The notes: generated by a model from the letters alone, not told the origin. A DNA stretch of 64,000 bases from Leucobacter sp. PH1c (GCF_000633415.1 NZ_AYMV01000011.1:1-64000), one strand, 5' to 3'; shown: positions 28,012 to 36,266, counted from the stretch's first letter. Program-made: numbers and translations.

Positions 28012-28055
28012 CCCCGGAAGAGCGTTGCTGCTCCGAACCGAATGGGAGACATTGG

Positions 28056-28619
28056 ATGCACTGGAAGAGGAAGATCTCGGCGTTAGGTGTGATCATCGGA
28101 CTGATTCTGTGTGGGGCGTCTGCTGCACACGGTATCGGGCTAGGAGTCCCGAACTACCGGCAAGAACAGACTCAGTGGTGCTGGGCCGCGTCTTCGCAGA
28201 TGGTGATCACCTACACGTCTGGGGTCAAGCCTTCACAATGCAACATAGTCAAGAAGGGTAAGAGATCGTCGAAATGCGCGAATAGTCCAGGATCCTTCAC
28301 TTCAGACGTACAACGGGCCCTCGAAGCCTACAAAGTCAGGACAGGGACGGTGCTCGCTTACGCCGGATCGGAACGAACCGTGCGGGGAGAGCTCGGACAG
28401 AGCCGACCTGTCATGGTGCGGTACGGGTACAAGCCACGGAAGACGACCGGTCACATGGTTGTCCTCAAAGGGTATGAATGGAATGCACAGTCAAGGAACT
28501 ATCGCTACTCCTGGCAAGACCCTGCGACGGGAACCACGCGCGCGGGCACGCATGCATATCTCACGGACAACAGTATCTGGAGCTGGACCCACACCCGGAT
28601 TGGAATCACGAAGCGATGA
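28056..28619 (+). CDS. Secreted papain-like cysteine protease (C39/C70-like)
   Basis: A 187-aa exported protease. Residues 1-24 are a Sec signal peptide (KRK, then a hydrophobic core, ASAA). The mature part starts VPNYRQEQTQWCWAASSQ: oxyanion Gln36 and nucleophile Cys42 in the QxxxxxC spacing of papain folds. The catalytic His133 is in TTGHMVVLKGYE and the third residue is Asp155 in WQDP, as in AvrRpt2/C70 and related bacterial papain-like proteins. Cys62 and Cys74 could form a disulfide. ATG at 28056 is chosen for the signal peptide and a GGGAGA site; longer in-frame starts have neither. Its TGA overlaps the next ATG. Substrate unknown. Base composition differs from neighbours. Confidence 0.82.
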   Translation: MHWKRKISALGVIIGLILCGASAAHGIGLGVPNYRQEQTQWCWAASSQMVITYTSGVKPSQCNIVKKGKRSSKCANSPGSFTSDVQRALEAYKVRTGTVLAYAGSERTVRGELGQSRPVMVRYGYKPRKTTGHMVVLKGYEWNAQSRNYRYSWQDPATGTTRAGTHAYLTDNSIWSWTHTRIGITKR

Positions 28620-29371
28620 CCGCACTGAAGTATGTCGTAGTAAGCGCTTTGGTGGGTCTTGGACCCATCACTCTCGCTCCAGTCTACTCGGAGGCGAGCC
28701 GAGTGCCAGATGAAGTTGCGAACTGGTTCCGCACCGCAGCCAGGAGCGCCCTGACGAGCGACGGAGAATCCGGTGGCGATCCACTCTCAGTGTCGCTTGG
28801 GCTCACCGACCCCGAGATCGGTGAGCCCATTCAGGTTTTCTCAGTCGATGACATGGGAAATTTCGTCGGTCTTGAGGAATGGACGGCACCGCTGTCCTCT
28901 GGCGGGACGCTCGTAGGTACTATCACTGCTTGGCGGGATCCGTCGACCGGGGTGATCGACCTGGCGGTCTATGACGATGCCGTGAGTGTTGCATGGGCTG
29001 TAGACGAAATCGTCGAAAGCGAGACTCAGGTCTTACTCATGGATCCGTTTGGTGAGGGCAGAGCTTTGCTCGATCCTCTCGAAGATAGGGTTGTCCCGCT
29101 GGAAGGGCTTGCCGAGGACATGGGCGAACTGACTATTGACGAATATCAGTCAGGAGTCGAGGAAGCGGGTGTGGTGGCTGACCAGATTCTCGCAGATGGG
29201 AACAGCGATCTCGCAGGGGGAGCGAGCGGCGGATTCTCGCTCGCTCACTCGGTGCGAGACCACACGCGCAGCGACCCGCTTCTCGCGGTGGGAAGTGCCA
29301 TTCTCAGTATCTCGGGTCTCGCCCTGCTGCGAGACACCGTCCGCCGGAGGCGAGACGCCCGTGCTGAATAG
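28616..29371 (+). CDS. Exported acidic protein with C-terminal membrane anchor
   Basis: Not recognised. The ATG overlaps the protease stop (ATGA), so translation is coupled. The 251-aa product has a signal peptide (MTALKYVVVSALVGLGPITL), a strongly acidic extracellular domain containing EPIQVFSVDDMGNFVGLEEW and VGTITAWRDPSTGVIDLAVY, a Gly/Ser linker and a C-terminal hydrophobic helix (about residues 221-238) followed by RRRRDARAE. This makes it a protein displayed on the outer face of the membrane. Its tight coupling suggests it acts on or with the protease, perhaps as inhibitor, chaperone or immunity partner; that is inference. Confidence 0.72.
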   Translation: MTALKYVVVSALVGLGPITLAPVYSEASRVPDEVANWFRTAARSALTSDGESGGDPLSVSLGLTDPEIGEPIQVFSVDDMGNFVGLEEWTAPLSSGGTLVGTITAWRDPSTGVIDLAVYDDAVSVAWAVDEIVESETQVLLMDPFGEGRALLDPLEDRVVPLEGLAEDMGELTIDEYQSGVEEAGVVADQILADGNSDLAGGASGGFSLAHSVRDHTRSDPLLAVGSAILSISGLALLRDTVRRRRDARAE

Positions 29372-29825
29372 GAAGCGAGTGCGCTGGAGCACGCTCGGTG
29401 TTGCGTTCGGGATTGTGATCGCCACCGCGAGCTGTAGCGACGATACGGTCGGCAACACTCCATTGGGAACGGACGGCTTCTCAGCGATGGAGCGTGAGCT
29501 TCAAGAGGTCATCGGGGAGGTCGTCGACCCTGGCGACGGGTGCTTCGCGCTTGACACCGGATCGGAGTCGATGCCGTGGATTGTGTGGCCCGAGGGGACG
29601 ACGCGCCCGGACTCAGATCCGAGCGCGGTGAGACTCCCAAACGGCGAAATAGTGAGCCCGGGTGACAAGATCTGGCTCACCGGGCAAGAGACGTCCAGAG
29701 CTGCACTCCCCGACGGTGAGAACAACGGAAGCATGTGGGGGAGCCTCGCCAGTTTCTGTCTCGGGAGCACTCCGACTGATGCAGAACTTCTCATTCTGCA
29801 GGAGGCGCACCGGCGATCGGAGTGA
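29361..29825 (+). CDS. Putative lipoprotein, island gene 3
   Basis: Not recognised by name. Start GTG at 29361 overlaps the preceding stop by 11 bases. The 154-aa product has a basic N-terminus, a hydrophobic stretch (TLGVAFGIVIATASC) and Cys25 in a slightly non-standard lipobox, so it is probably a lipoprotein. The mature part has GDGCFALDTGSESMPWIVWP and VRLPNGEIVSPGDKIWLTGQ with a second cysteine near SFCLG, a pattern I recall from small actinobacterial lipoproteins with a beta-barrel-like domain. GTG at 29379 is an alternative start. It ends 35 bases before the right direct repeat. Confidence 0.68.
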   Translation: MLNRKRVRWSTLGVAFGIVIATASCSDDTVGNTPLGTDGFSAMERELQEVIGEVVDPGDGCFALDTGSESMPWIVWPEGTTRPDSDPSAVRLPNGEIVSPGDKIWLTGQETSRAALPDGENNGSMWGSLASFCLGSTPTDAELLILQEAHRRSE

Positions 29826-29859
29826 TTCCAGAGTGCCGCGCGCGACGCGCTGGTGCGTC

Positions 29860-29887
29860 GTCATGCCCGCTCCGGCGGGCGCTGCGC
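29860..29887 (+). repeat. Right 28-bp direct repeat within the hrpB 3' end (attR-like)
   Basis: Identical to 27729-27756. Read on the minus strand it encodes the end of HrpB, QRPPERA and the TGA stop. Confidence 0.9.
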
Positions 29888-32482
29888 ACGTTTCGTTCGG
29901 GCCGTTGCCTCCGCGGTCCACGGATCCTCCGGCCAGGGATGCTTCGGATACCGTCCGCGCATCTCCTTGCGCACCTCCTGGTACGGGCCGTTCCAGAACG
30001 ACGAGAGATCATCGGTCACTGCGAGGGGGCGGCGCGCGGGGGAGAGGAGATGGAAGAGCACGGGCACGCGGCCCCCGACGAGGCGGGGCGTCTCCGCGAG
30101 GCCGAAGAGCTCCTGGAGCTTCACCGAGACGACGGGGCGGCCGCCCTCCGCGTCGGGAGCCGGGTAGTCGATCCGTGCGGAGGCACCCGACGGCACCGAG
30201 AGTCGTTCGGGCGCGAGCTCGTCGAAGCGCGCGGCCTCGGGCCACGGGAGCAGGCGCCGCAGCGCCCCGGACACATCGATGCCGCGCAGTGACGCGCGCG
30301 GGTTCAACCGCTCCAGATCGGGCTCGAGCCAGGCATCGAGCCGCGCGAGGAGAGCCTCATCGTCGACCGCGGGCCACGGGGCTCCGAGCTCGCGGTGCAG
30401 CAGCCCGAGTCGCCCGCGGAGCGCGACGGCGGAGGGGGTCCAATCGAGCGCCTCGAGCCCGAGCTCGCGCACGTGCGCCGCAAGTGCGGGGCCCGTGTCC
30501 TCGGGACGTGCGGGCACGGCCTGCGCGGTGAGCAGGATCGCGCCCAGTCGGCGCTCCTCGCGCACCCGCACGCGGCCCTCGGCGACCTCGGCGCGGCGCA
30601 CCGCGGTGCGCAGGGGAGCCCCGATTCGGAGCGCCTCCGCTTCCGGCAGCGCTGCGGCGAGCCGGATCACTGCGCCTGTGCCGTCCGCCGCGCGCCCCTC
30701 GGCGCGCTGCACCTCGCGCACGGCGAGCCACTCCGCCGCGAGGAGTGCACTGCCCTCCGGGAGCGCGGCGCGCGTGCCGCTCGCGAGCAGGTAGCTGCGG
30801 CTGTGCGGCGCGGTGCGGCGGGCGAGCCACTCGGGCCGGGCGAGCGCCGTGACGACCCCGGCTGCCTCGCCGCTCCGGTCCGCGGGGAGCTGCCCCGACT
30901 CCGTGCTCGGCGACGTCGCGTCCACGCGCCCATCCGTCGGAATGAGCGCCGCGAGGCGCCGCGCCTCCCGCCGCCAGCGCTCGGCGCCCGGCGCGCGTCC
31001 GGAGCGCAGCCCGCGGAGCAGCGCCCCGAGGTCGGCCCCGGGATCGCGGTGATCATCCGAGAGCGCGGCGACGACCTCGGCAGCGCGGGAGGCGCTGCCG
31101 AGCTCCTCGGCGCCCTCGAGGAGCGCGCGGGCCTCGCGGACGCCGACGGGCAGCCCGGCGACGCGCGTGCCGAGCGGTGTCGGGCGGCCGTCGGCGCGGA
31201 TGAGGCCGAGGGCCGTGAGCGTGTCGAGCGCGCGCGCCATCGCCGCGGCGGGCGGGGCGGTGGGGAGGCGTAGCCCCGCGCCGCCCGGCGTGCCCCAGGC
31301 CGCGAGGAGGAGGGCCGCGTCCGTCAGGTCGGCCGAGAGGATCTCCGGGGTGATCGCCGCGGGCATCCGGGCGAGCTCGGCCTCCGAGTATGCGCGAACG
31401 GCCCGACCCGGGCCCTGCCGGGCGGCTCGGCCCGCGCGCTGCTCGACGCTCGCGCGCGATGCGCTCACCGTGACGAGGCCCGTCATGTCGCGGCCCTGGT
31501 CGCGGCGGAGCTCGCGCGTGAGCCCCGCGTCGATGACGAGCCGCACGCCGGGCACAGTGAGGGAGCTCTCGGCGAGCGCGGTGCTCACCACGATGCGCGG
31601 CGGATCGTCCGGACCGCGTCCCGAGACGGCGCGGTCCTGCTCCCGCGCGGGGAGCCTGCCGTGGAGGGGGAGCACCTCGACGCCGTTCTCCGTTCCGGGG
31701 GCGGGCACCCGATCGCGGATGAGGCCCACGACGGTGTCCACCTCGCGGGCGCCGGGGAGGAAGACGAGCGCATCGGCGCCCGCGCTGGCCTGCTCGCGGG
31801 CCGCGAGTCCCGCGATGTGCGACAGGAAGTCGCGCGTCACCCCGCGCTCATCGAGCCGCGAGCCGGGACCGGGCTCGTGAGCGATCTCGAGCGGGTGGAG
31901 CGCGCCGGGCACCTCGACGGGGGTCGCGTCGAGCAGCACCGCGAGCCCCGCCGCGTCGAGCGTGGCAGACATGGCCACAAGGATGAGTTCGGGCCGCAGC
32001 TCGCGGAGCTCCGCGAGCATGCCGACGAGCAGATCGCCGTCGAGCGCACGCTCATGGACCTCGTCGAGCACGACCGCGTCGACGCCGTCGAGCCCCGGGT
32101 CGGCGAGCAGGCGCCGGAGAAGCACCCCGGGGGTGAGCGCCTCGACGCGCGTGCTCCGGCCCACCACGCGCTCGCCGCGCACGGTGAAGCCGACGGATTC
32201 GCCGAGCGCCGAGCCGTCGAGTGCCGCGAGCCGCCGCGCGGCCGCGCGCACGGCGACGCGGCGCGGCTGGGTCACGAGCACGCGACCGGGGGCGGCGCCC
32301 GCGCCCGCGCGCTCCGCGCAGAGGTTCGCGATCAGCGCGGGCACGAGCGTCGTCTTGCCCGTGCCCGGCGGTGCCGTGATGACGGCTGCCCCGGTCGCGG
32401 CGGCCAGGCGGATCTCTGCCGCGGCGGCGGTGACGGGGAGGCCGGCGCCGATCGCGGCGAGGTCGAAGAGGGGGGAGCTCAC
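29861..32482 (-). CDS. hrpB: ATP-dependent helicase HrpB
   Basis: A DEAH-box RNA helicase-like ATPase of superfamily 2; the cellular role of HrpB is poorly defined. The 873-aa protein has Walker A APPGTGKTT near residues 38-46, the Ia motif TQPRRVA, the DEVH box LDEVHERALDGDLL, SAT in VAMSATLD, the helicase C motifs STALAESSLTVPGV and QRAGRAARQGPG, then an HrpB C-terminal domain. Start GTG at 32482 is chosen because AGGA stands seven bases upstream; GTG at 32488 is the alternative. Its last nine codons are duplicated 2.1 kb away, which marks the island insertion. Confidence 0.9.
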   Translation of the reverse strand: MSSPLFDLAAIGAGLPVTAAAAEIRLAAATGAAVITAPPGTGKTTLVPALIANLCAERAGAGAAPGRVLVTQPRRVAVRAAARRLAALDGSALGESVGFTVRGERVVGRSTRVEALTPGVLLRRLLADPGLDGVDAVVLDEVHERALDGDLLVGMLAELRELRPELILVAMSATLDAAGLAVLLDATPVEVPGALHPLEIAHEPGPGSRLDERGVTRDFLSHIAGLAAREQASAGADALVFLPGAREVDTVVGLIRDRVPAPGTENGVEVLPLHGRLPAREQDRAVSGRGPDDPPRIVVSTALAESSLTVPGVRLVIDAGLTRELRRDQGRDMTGLVTVSASRASVEQRAGRAARQGPGRAVRAYSEAELARMPAAITPEILSADLTDAALLLAAWGTPGGAGLRLPTAPPAAAMARALDTLTALGLIRADGRPTPLGTRVAGLPVGVREARALLEGAEELGSASRAAEVVAALSDDHRDPGADLGALLRGLRSGRAPGAERWRREARRLAALIPTDGRVDATSPSTESGQLPADRSGEAAGVVTALARPEWLARRTAPHSRSYLLASGTRAALPEGSALLAAEWLAVREVQRAEGRAADGTGAVIRLAAALPEAEALRIGAPLRTAVRRAEVAEGRVRVREERRLGAILLTAQAVPARPEDTGPALAAHVRELGLEALDWTPSAVALRGRLGLLHRELGAPWPAVDDEALLARLDAWLEPDLERLNPRASLRGIDVSGALRRLLPWPEAARFDELAPERLSVPSGASARIDYPAPDAEGGRPVVSVKLQELFGLAETPRLVGGRVPVLFHLLSPARRPLAVTDDLSSFWNGPYQEVRKEMRGRYPKHPWPEDPWTAEATARTKRAQRPPERA

Positions 32483-32530
32483 CCACACATCCTAGGAGGC
32501 CCCATGCGCCGCGGCGGGCGTGTCCACGCA

Positions 32531-32606
32531 GCAGCGGGGCCGCCCGGGTCTCCCCGCGCGGCCCCGCTGCGCTGTCCTGCGATGGGTCCCCGGTGCTGCG
32601 GGGACC
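32531..32606 (-). terminator. Two hairpins after the 292-aa membrane protein gene
   Basis: A 7-bp stem GGTCCCC/GGGGACC (32585-32606) lies beside the stop codon, and a 13-bp stem (32531-32543 with 32558-32570) follows. Both precede hrpB on the same strand, so hrpB probably has its own promoter. Confidence 0.7.
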
Positions 32607-32609
32607 GGA

Positions 32610-33488
32610 TTACTCGGCGGGGGTCTCCGCCGGCGCCTCCGTCGACTGCTCGGTCGCGGGCGCCTCGCTCGGGTCGGCGGCGGGCAGCTCGAGCCCTGCC
32701 TTCACCGCGTCGACCTGCTCCTGGGTGTAGCCGCAGTGCTTCGTCGCCTCGCTCTCCCACTTCTGCGTGAGCCGGTCCTTGCCCGCGGCGTGCGCGTCGG
32801 CGACTGTGCCCGTGTAGATCGTGCCGTCCTTCGACTGCTTGTTCACGTCGGGGACGGCCTCGCAGACATGGAAGACGCTGCCGCTCTTCGTCCAGTACAC
32901 CTCATCGGCGCCCGTGAGCTGCTCGATGATGTTCGTCTCGGCGGCGTACTGCTCCTGGGAGGGCGACTGGTAGCTGATCCCGAAGGCCGCGGCGATGAGC
33001 AGCACGACCACGCCGATCCCGCCCGCGAGCGCCTTCTGCTTGCCCGACATGTTCTTGTTCAGGAAGATCAGGATGATGAGCGGCAGGAACGAGACGATCG
33101 CCATGATCGCGCCGAGCTGGTTCTGGACGAAGAACTTCACGGGCTCGCGCTCGGAGGCGGGATCGAGCCGGTTCGCCTGCTTCCAGCACAGCGAGCCGAT
33201 CACCGAGAGCACGCCGGTGACGACGATCGCCCCAATCAGGAGCCACATGTTGACGGGGACCTGCTTGAGGATCCAGAAGATCGCGAAGAGCTGGAGGCCG
33301 ATTGCGAGCGCCCACAGCACCCACGCGATGATGCGGCGCTGGGTTGCCTGCGACTTCGCCTCCGGGGTGGGCGTCCACGCCGGTGTGCGGTCCTCGCCGC
33401 GGGCTCCGCCGCGGCCCTCCGTAGTCGAGGCGGAGGGCTCGGCGCGCTCGACTCGAACGACCTTCTTCTTCGGGGGAGTATCGGTCAT
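32610..33488 (-). CDS. Membrane protein with C-terminal extracytoplasmic domain
   Basis: Not recognised by family name. The 292-aa product has a charged, disordered N-terminus (TPPKKKVVRVERAEPS), four hydrophobic helices between about residues 55 and 170 (IIAWVLWALAIGLQLFAIFW, NMWLLIGAIVVTGVLSVIG, LGAIMAIVSFLPLIILIFL, ALAGGIGVVVLLIAAAFG) and a soluble tail with two cysteines (VFHVCEAV, TKHCGYT) that ends in a Pro/Ala/Glu-rich stretch. Two outside cysteines suggest a disulfide. Start ATG at 33488 gives MTDTPPKKK. It is divergent from the 179-aa gene. Confidence 0.7.
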   Translation of the reverse strand: MTDTPPKKKVVRVERAEPSASTTEGRGGARGEDRTPAWTPTPEAKSQATQRRIIAWVLWALAIGLQLFAIFWILKQVPVNMWLLIGAIVVTGVLSVIGSLCWKQANRLDPASEREPVKFFVQNQLGAIMAIVSFLPLIILIFLNKNMSGKQKALAGGIGVVVLLIAAAFGISYQSPSQEQYAAETNIIEQLTGADEVYWTKSGSVFHVCEAVPDVNKQSKDGTIYTGTVADAHAAGKDRLTQKWESEATKHCGYTQEQVDAVKAGLELPAADPSEAPATEQSTEAPAETPAE

Positions 33489-33581
33489 GACTGCTCTCTC
33501 TCGCATCGACGGTACGTCAAAATATACCGGGAACGCCCGGCTCCCGGGTGTCTCCGAGCTTCCGATCGTTACGCTGGCCGA

Positions 33582-34121
33582 ATGGCTAAGAAGACGGTCC
33601 GGGCGGCTCGCGAGAGCGCGCTCGCGAGCGGGTGGACGGTAGAGGGCGACCCCGCCCCGCAGATCGAGGACGCCGCAGGCGCCGCCGCAGTGGCTGATCC
33701 GGGGGCGGTTTCGGCCGACGCCGCGGAGCATGCGGCGGCGGATGCGGCGGCGGATGCGCCGGGCGCGGCGGGTGGCGCGGCGAGCGACGCCCTGGCCGAG
33801 GCACCGCGCGAGCAGGTCTCGAACGGCGCGCTCGTGGCGCTCGGCGTGTTCGGCGGGCTCTACCTGCTCTACACGCTTGGCTGGGCGAACGTCGCGCAGG
33901 CCTACGCGACCGTCAACGCGCTGACCGCCGCGGGCAGCGGCTCGCTCGGCGGGATCCTGCAGCAGATCGTCTTCTGGGCGGCCCCCATCGCCCCCGCGAT
34001 GTGGTTCTTCACGGCGCTCGTGCTCGCGCGCGGCAAGGGGACGGCGCGGCTCACGATCCTGCTCGCGGTGGGCGCCGTCGTGCTCCTGCCGCTCCCGATG
34101 CTGATCGCCCGAGGAGGCTAA
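33582..34121 (+). CDS. Ala-rich hypothetical membrane protein (179 aa)
   Basis: Not recognised. The first 80 residues are Ala/Asp-rich and probably disordered (ADAAEHAAADAAADAP). Three hydrophobic segments follow (ALVALGVFGGLYLLYTLGW, ILQQIVFWAAPIAPAMWFFT, LTILLAVGAVVLLPLPMLI). TACGCT (33570-33575) ends six bases before the ATG and no ribosome site exists, so it is probably leaderless. It is two bases upstream of the next membrane gene, with which it forms a pair. Confidence 0.72.
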   Translation: MAKKTVRAARESALASGWTVEGDPAPQIEDAAGAAAVADPGAVSADAAEHAAADAAADAPGAAGGAASDALAEAPREQVSNGALVALGVFGGLYLLYTLGWANVAQAYATVNALTAAGSGSLGGILQQIVFWAAPIAPAMWFFTALVLARGKGTARLTILLAVGAVVLLPLPMLIARGG

Positions 34122-34123
34122 TC

Positions 34124-34444
34124 GTGGTGTCCCGTATCGCCGCCTGGGTGGGCGGCCTGCTCATCGCCGTGCTCTACGTGCACGCGACCACGACCGGTGT
34201 CGGCAATCTCCTCGGCATGCTCGGCATGGCTGGCGCCCTCGGCATGGGGCTCAGCGTCTCGGGCTGGGTCTGGCTCGTGTTCGGGATCGCGATGCCCCCG
34301 CTCGTCTTCGCCGGTGCGCTGCTGCTCGGCCGCGGCCGCCGCGGTGGCGCACGGATTCTCCTGCTCGCGGCAGGGATCACCCTCGTCGCGGTCGTGCAGC
34401 TCGACGTCATGCACCTCATCCCCGAGTCGACATATTTCGCATAG
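34124..34444 (+). CDS. Small hypothetical membrane protein (106 aa)
   Basis: Not recognised. The 106-aa product has three hydrophobic helices with little loop sequence (AAWVGGLLIAVLYVHAT, VWLVFGIAMPPLVFAGALLL, ARILLLAAGITLVAVVQLDV). GTG at 34124 follows GAGGAGG and the upstream stop codon by two bases; GTG at 34127 is equally possible. Pairing with the preceding membrane gene suggests the two products work together. Confidence 0.68.
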   Translation: MVSRIAAWVGGLLIAVLYVHATTTGVGNLLGMLGMAGALGMGLSVSGWVWLVFGIAMPPLVFAGALLLGRGRRGGARILLLAAGITLVAVVQLDVMHLIPESTYFA

Positions 34445-34470
34445 CGCGCGGAACGCGCCCGGGACGCCGG

Positions 34471-34504
34471 TAGACTGAGGGATCTGCGTGTGTGTTCACG
34501 CAGA
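34471..34504 (+). promoter_or_regulatory. serA promoter and 5'-terminal stem-loop
   Basis: TAGACT (34471-34476) is a good -10. The predicted transcript start near 34483 coincides with the base of a perfect 8-bp stem TCTGCGTG/CACGCAGA (34483-34504). The palindrome may be an operator or an mRNA 5' stem; 31 further leader bases precede the start codon. Confidence 0.5.
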
Positions 34505-34535
34505 TTCCCTGTCGCTGACCCGAAGGATTCGCTTG

Positions 34536-36128
34536 ATGTCTGCGCCGGTCGTGCTGATCGCCGAACAACTCTCGCCCGCCACCATTGCCGCGCTCGGCCC
34601 CGACTTCGAGGTGGTGCACGTCGACGGGACCGACCGCGACGCGCTCCGCTCGGCGCTCGCGACCGCTGACGCAGTGCTCGTGCGCTCCGCCACGCAGATC
34701 GATGCGGAGGCGCTCGGCTGGGCGCCTCGGCTGAAGGTCGTCGCGCGCGCCGGTGTGGGCCTCGACAACGTCGACATCAAGGCGGCCACGCAGGCCGGCG
34801 TGATGGTCGTGAACGCCCCCACCTCGAACGTGATCAGCGCGGCTGAGCTCACGGTCGCCCACATCCTCGGCCTCGCGCGCCACCTGCAGCGCGCCCACGC
34901 CTCGCTCTCCGCGGGGCAGTGGAAGCGCTCGTCGTTCACGGGCACCGAGCTCTACGAGAAGACGATCGGCATCATCGGCCTCGGCCGGATCGGCGCGCTC
35001 GTGGCCGAGCGCCTCCGCGGCTTCGGCGTCGAGCTCGTCGCGTACGACCCCTACGTCACGGCCACCCGCGCCCAGCAGCTCGGCGTGCAGCTCGTCTCGC
35101 TCGAGGAGCTCGTGGAGCGCGCCGACTTCCTGACGATCCACATGCCCCGCACCCCCGAGACCCTCGGGATGATCGGTGCGGAGCAGCTCAAGGCCATGAA
35201 GCGCACCGCGTACGTCGTGAACGTCGCGCGCGGTGGCCTGATCGACGAGGCCGCCCTGGCCGAGGCCCTTGCGGCCGGCGAGATCGCGGGCGCGGCGCTC
35301 GACGTGTTCGTGCAGGAGCCGCCCGCCGACGCGAGCCTCACCGGGCTCGACTCGGTCAACGTGACCCCGCACCTCGGCGCCTCCACGGAGGAGGCGCAGG
35401 AGAAGGCCGGCGTCTCGGTCGCGAAGTCGGTGCGCCTCGCGCTCGCCGGCGATCTCGTGCCCGACGCGGTGAACGTGGCCGGCGGCGTGATCAACGAGGT
35501 CGTGCGCCCCGGGCTGCCCCTCACCGAGAAGCTCGGCCAGATCTTCGCGGGGCTCGCGGCGGGCCCGCTCGGCTCGCTCGACATCGAGGTGCACGGCGAG
35601 CTCGCCGATCACAACGTCGAGGCGCTCCGTCTCGCCGCGCTTAAGGGCATCTTCTCGAAGGTCGTGAGCGACCCGGTCTCGTACGTCAACGCGCCGCTCC
35701 TCGCCGAGCAGCGCAACGTTGAGGTGCGGTTCTCGGTGGACGCGCTCTCGGAGAGCTACCGTAACGTCATCACGATCCGCGGCGCGCTCACGGACGGCAC
35801 CCCGCTGTCCGTCTCGGGCACGCTCACGGGGCCGAAGCAGATTGAGAAGATCGTCGAGGTCAACGGCTACGAGGTCGAGCTGCCGATCCCCGAGCACCTG
35901 ATCGTCTTCAGCTACACCGACCGCCCCGGCATCGTCGCGGCGTACGGCGGGCTGCTCGGCGAGGCCGGCGTGAACATCGCGGGGCTGCAGATCGCCCGCG
36001 ACGAGAAGCGCGGTACCGCGCTCTCGGTGCTTTCGGTGGACGCTCCCGTTGCGGATGAGCTCGTCGAGTCGCTCCGCGCAGCGATCGGCGCGGACACGCT
36101 CCACACGATCGACGTCGACGCGCTCTAG
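34536..36128 (+). CDS. serA: D-3-phosphoglycerate dehydrogenase, long form
   Basis: It oxidises 3-phosphoglycerate to 3-phosphohydroxypyruvate, the first step of serine synthesis. The 530-aa protein is the long form: substrate and NAD domains (GIIGLGRIGALVAERL, VVNVARGGLIDEAALAEAL, and HLGAST with the catalytic His), an intervening domain, then an ACT domain near residues 455-530 (HLIVFSYTDRPGIVAAYGG) that binds serine for feedback control. ATG at 34536 has AAGGA nine bases upstream; the upstream in-frame GTG at 34488 lies in the leader stem. A strong terminator follows. Confidence 0.95.
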   Translation: MSAPVVLIAEQLSPATIAALGPDFEVVHVDGTDRDALRSALATADAVLVRSATQIDAEALGWAPRLKVVARAGVGLDNVDIKAATQAGVMVVNAPTSNVISAAELTVAHILGLARHLQRAHASLSAGQWKRSSFTGTELYEKTIGIIGLGRIGALVAERLRGFGVELVAYDPYVTATRAQQLGVQLVSLEELVERADFLTIHMPRTPETLGMIGAEQLKAMKRTAYVVNVARGGLIDEAALAEALAAGEIAGAALDVFVQEPPADASLTGLDSVNVTPHLGASTEEAQEKAGVSVAKSVRLALAGDLVPDAVNVAGGVINEVVRPGLPLTEKLGQIFAGLAAGPLGSLDIEVHGELADHNVEALRLAALKGIFSKVVSDPVSYVNAPLLAEQRNVEVRFSVDALSESYRNVITIRGALTDGTPLSVSGTLTGPKQIEKIVEVNGYEVELPIPEHLIVFSYTDRPGIVAAYGGLLGEAGVNIAGLQIARDEKRGTALSVLSVDAPVADELVESLRAAIGADTLHTIDVDAL

Positions 36129-36162
36129 GCGCGCCTGCCGCGCGGCGCCCGCCGCGTGCCCA

Positions 36163-36196
36163 GCACCCCCGGTCCTCGGACCGGGGGTGCTTTTTT
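36163..36196 (+). terminator. Intrinsic terminator after serA
   Basis: A 13-bp perfect stem (36163-36175 with 36178-36190) followed by six T residues, the most classical terminator in the window. Confidence 0.96.
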
Positions 36197-36250
36197 CGTG
36201 GCGAACTTGTCGTCCGGGCCCGAGAGGAGTACTGTAAGCGAGTCCTACAA

Positions 36251-36266
36251 GTAAGGTGCGCCTTAC
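36251..36266. promoter_or_regulatory. DtxR/IdeR-type iron box upstream of efeUOB
   Basis: GTAAGGTGCGCCTTAC is a 16-bp palindrome with one wobble pair and resembles the DtxR/IdeR consensus core TAGGTTAGGCTAACCTA. It lies 58 bp before efeU, where the iron-loaded repressor would block transcription. The match to the consensus is by eye. Confidence 0.78.

Larger units (their letters stand above)
27647..28055 (+). other. Gene-free stretch between ilvC and the island protease gene
   Basis: This 409-bp stretch holds the ilvC terminator (27696-27727), the left 28-bp direct repeat (27729-27756), a complex inverted-repeat block (27762-27820) and a candidate promoter for the protease gene, TACACT at 28006-28011. 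No convincing coding sequence was found in it on either strand. Confidence 0.6.
27729..29887. mobile_element. Putative 2.1-kb integrated element at the 3' end of hrpB
   Basis: A segment bounded by perfect 28-bp direct repeats. The right repeat is the last nine codons plus stop of hrpB; the left one is a free copy beside the ilvC terminator. Three hand-counted 60-base rows inside hold 36, 29 and 37 G+C, well below the surrounding level of about 70 percent. It carries three exported proteins and no integrase. The layout resembles site-specific insertion into a gene 3' end that restores the gene, but the element type is unproven. Confidence 0.55.

Noticed and set aside
28006-29825. Island as a classical toxin-antitoxin pair
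   Set aside because: All three products carry export signals and none has a DNA-binding or antitoxin-like domain, so type II is unlikely.
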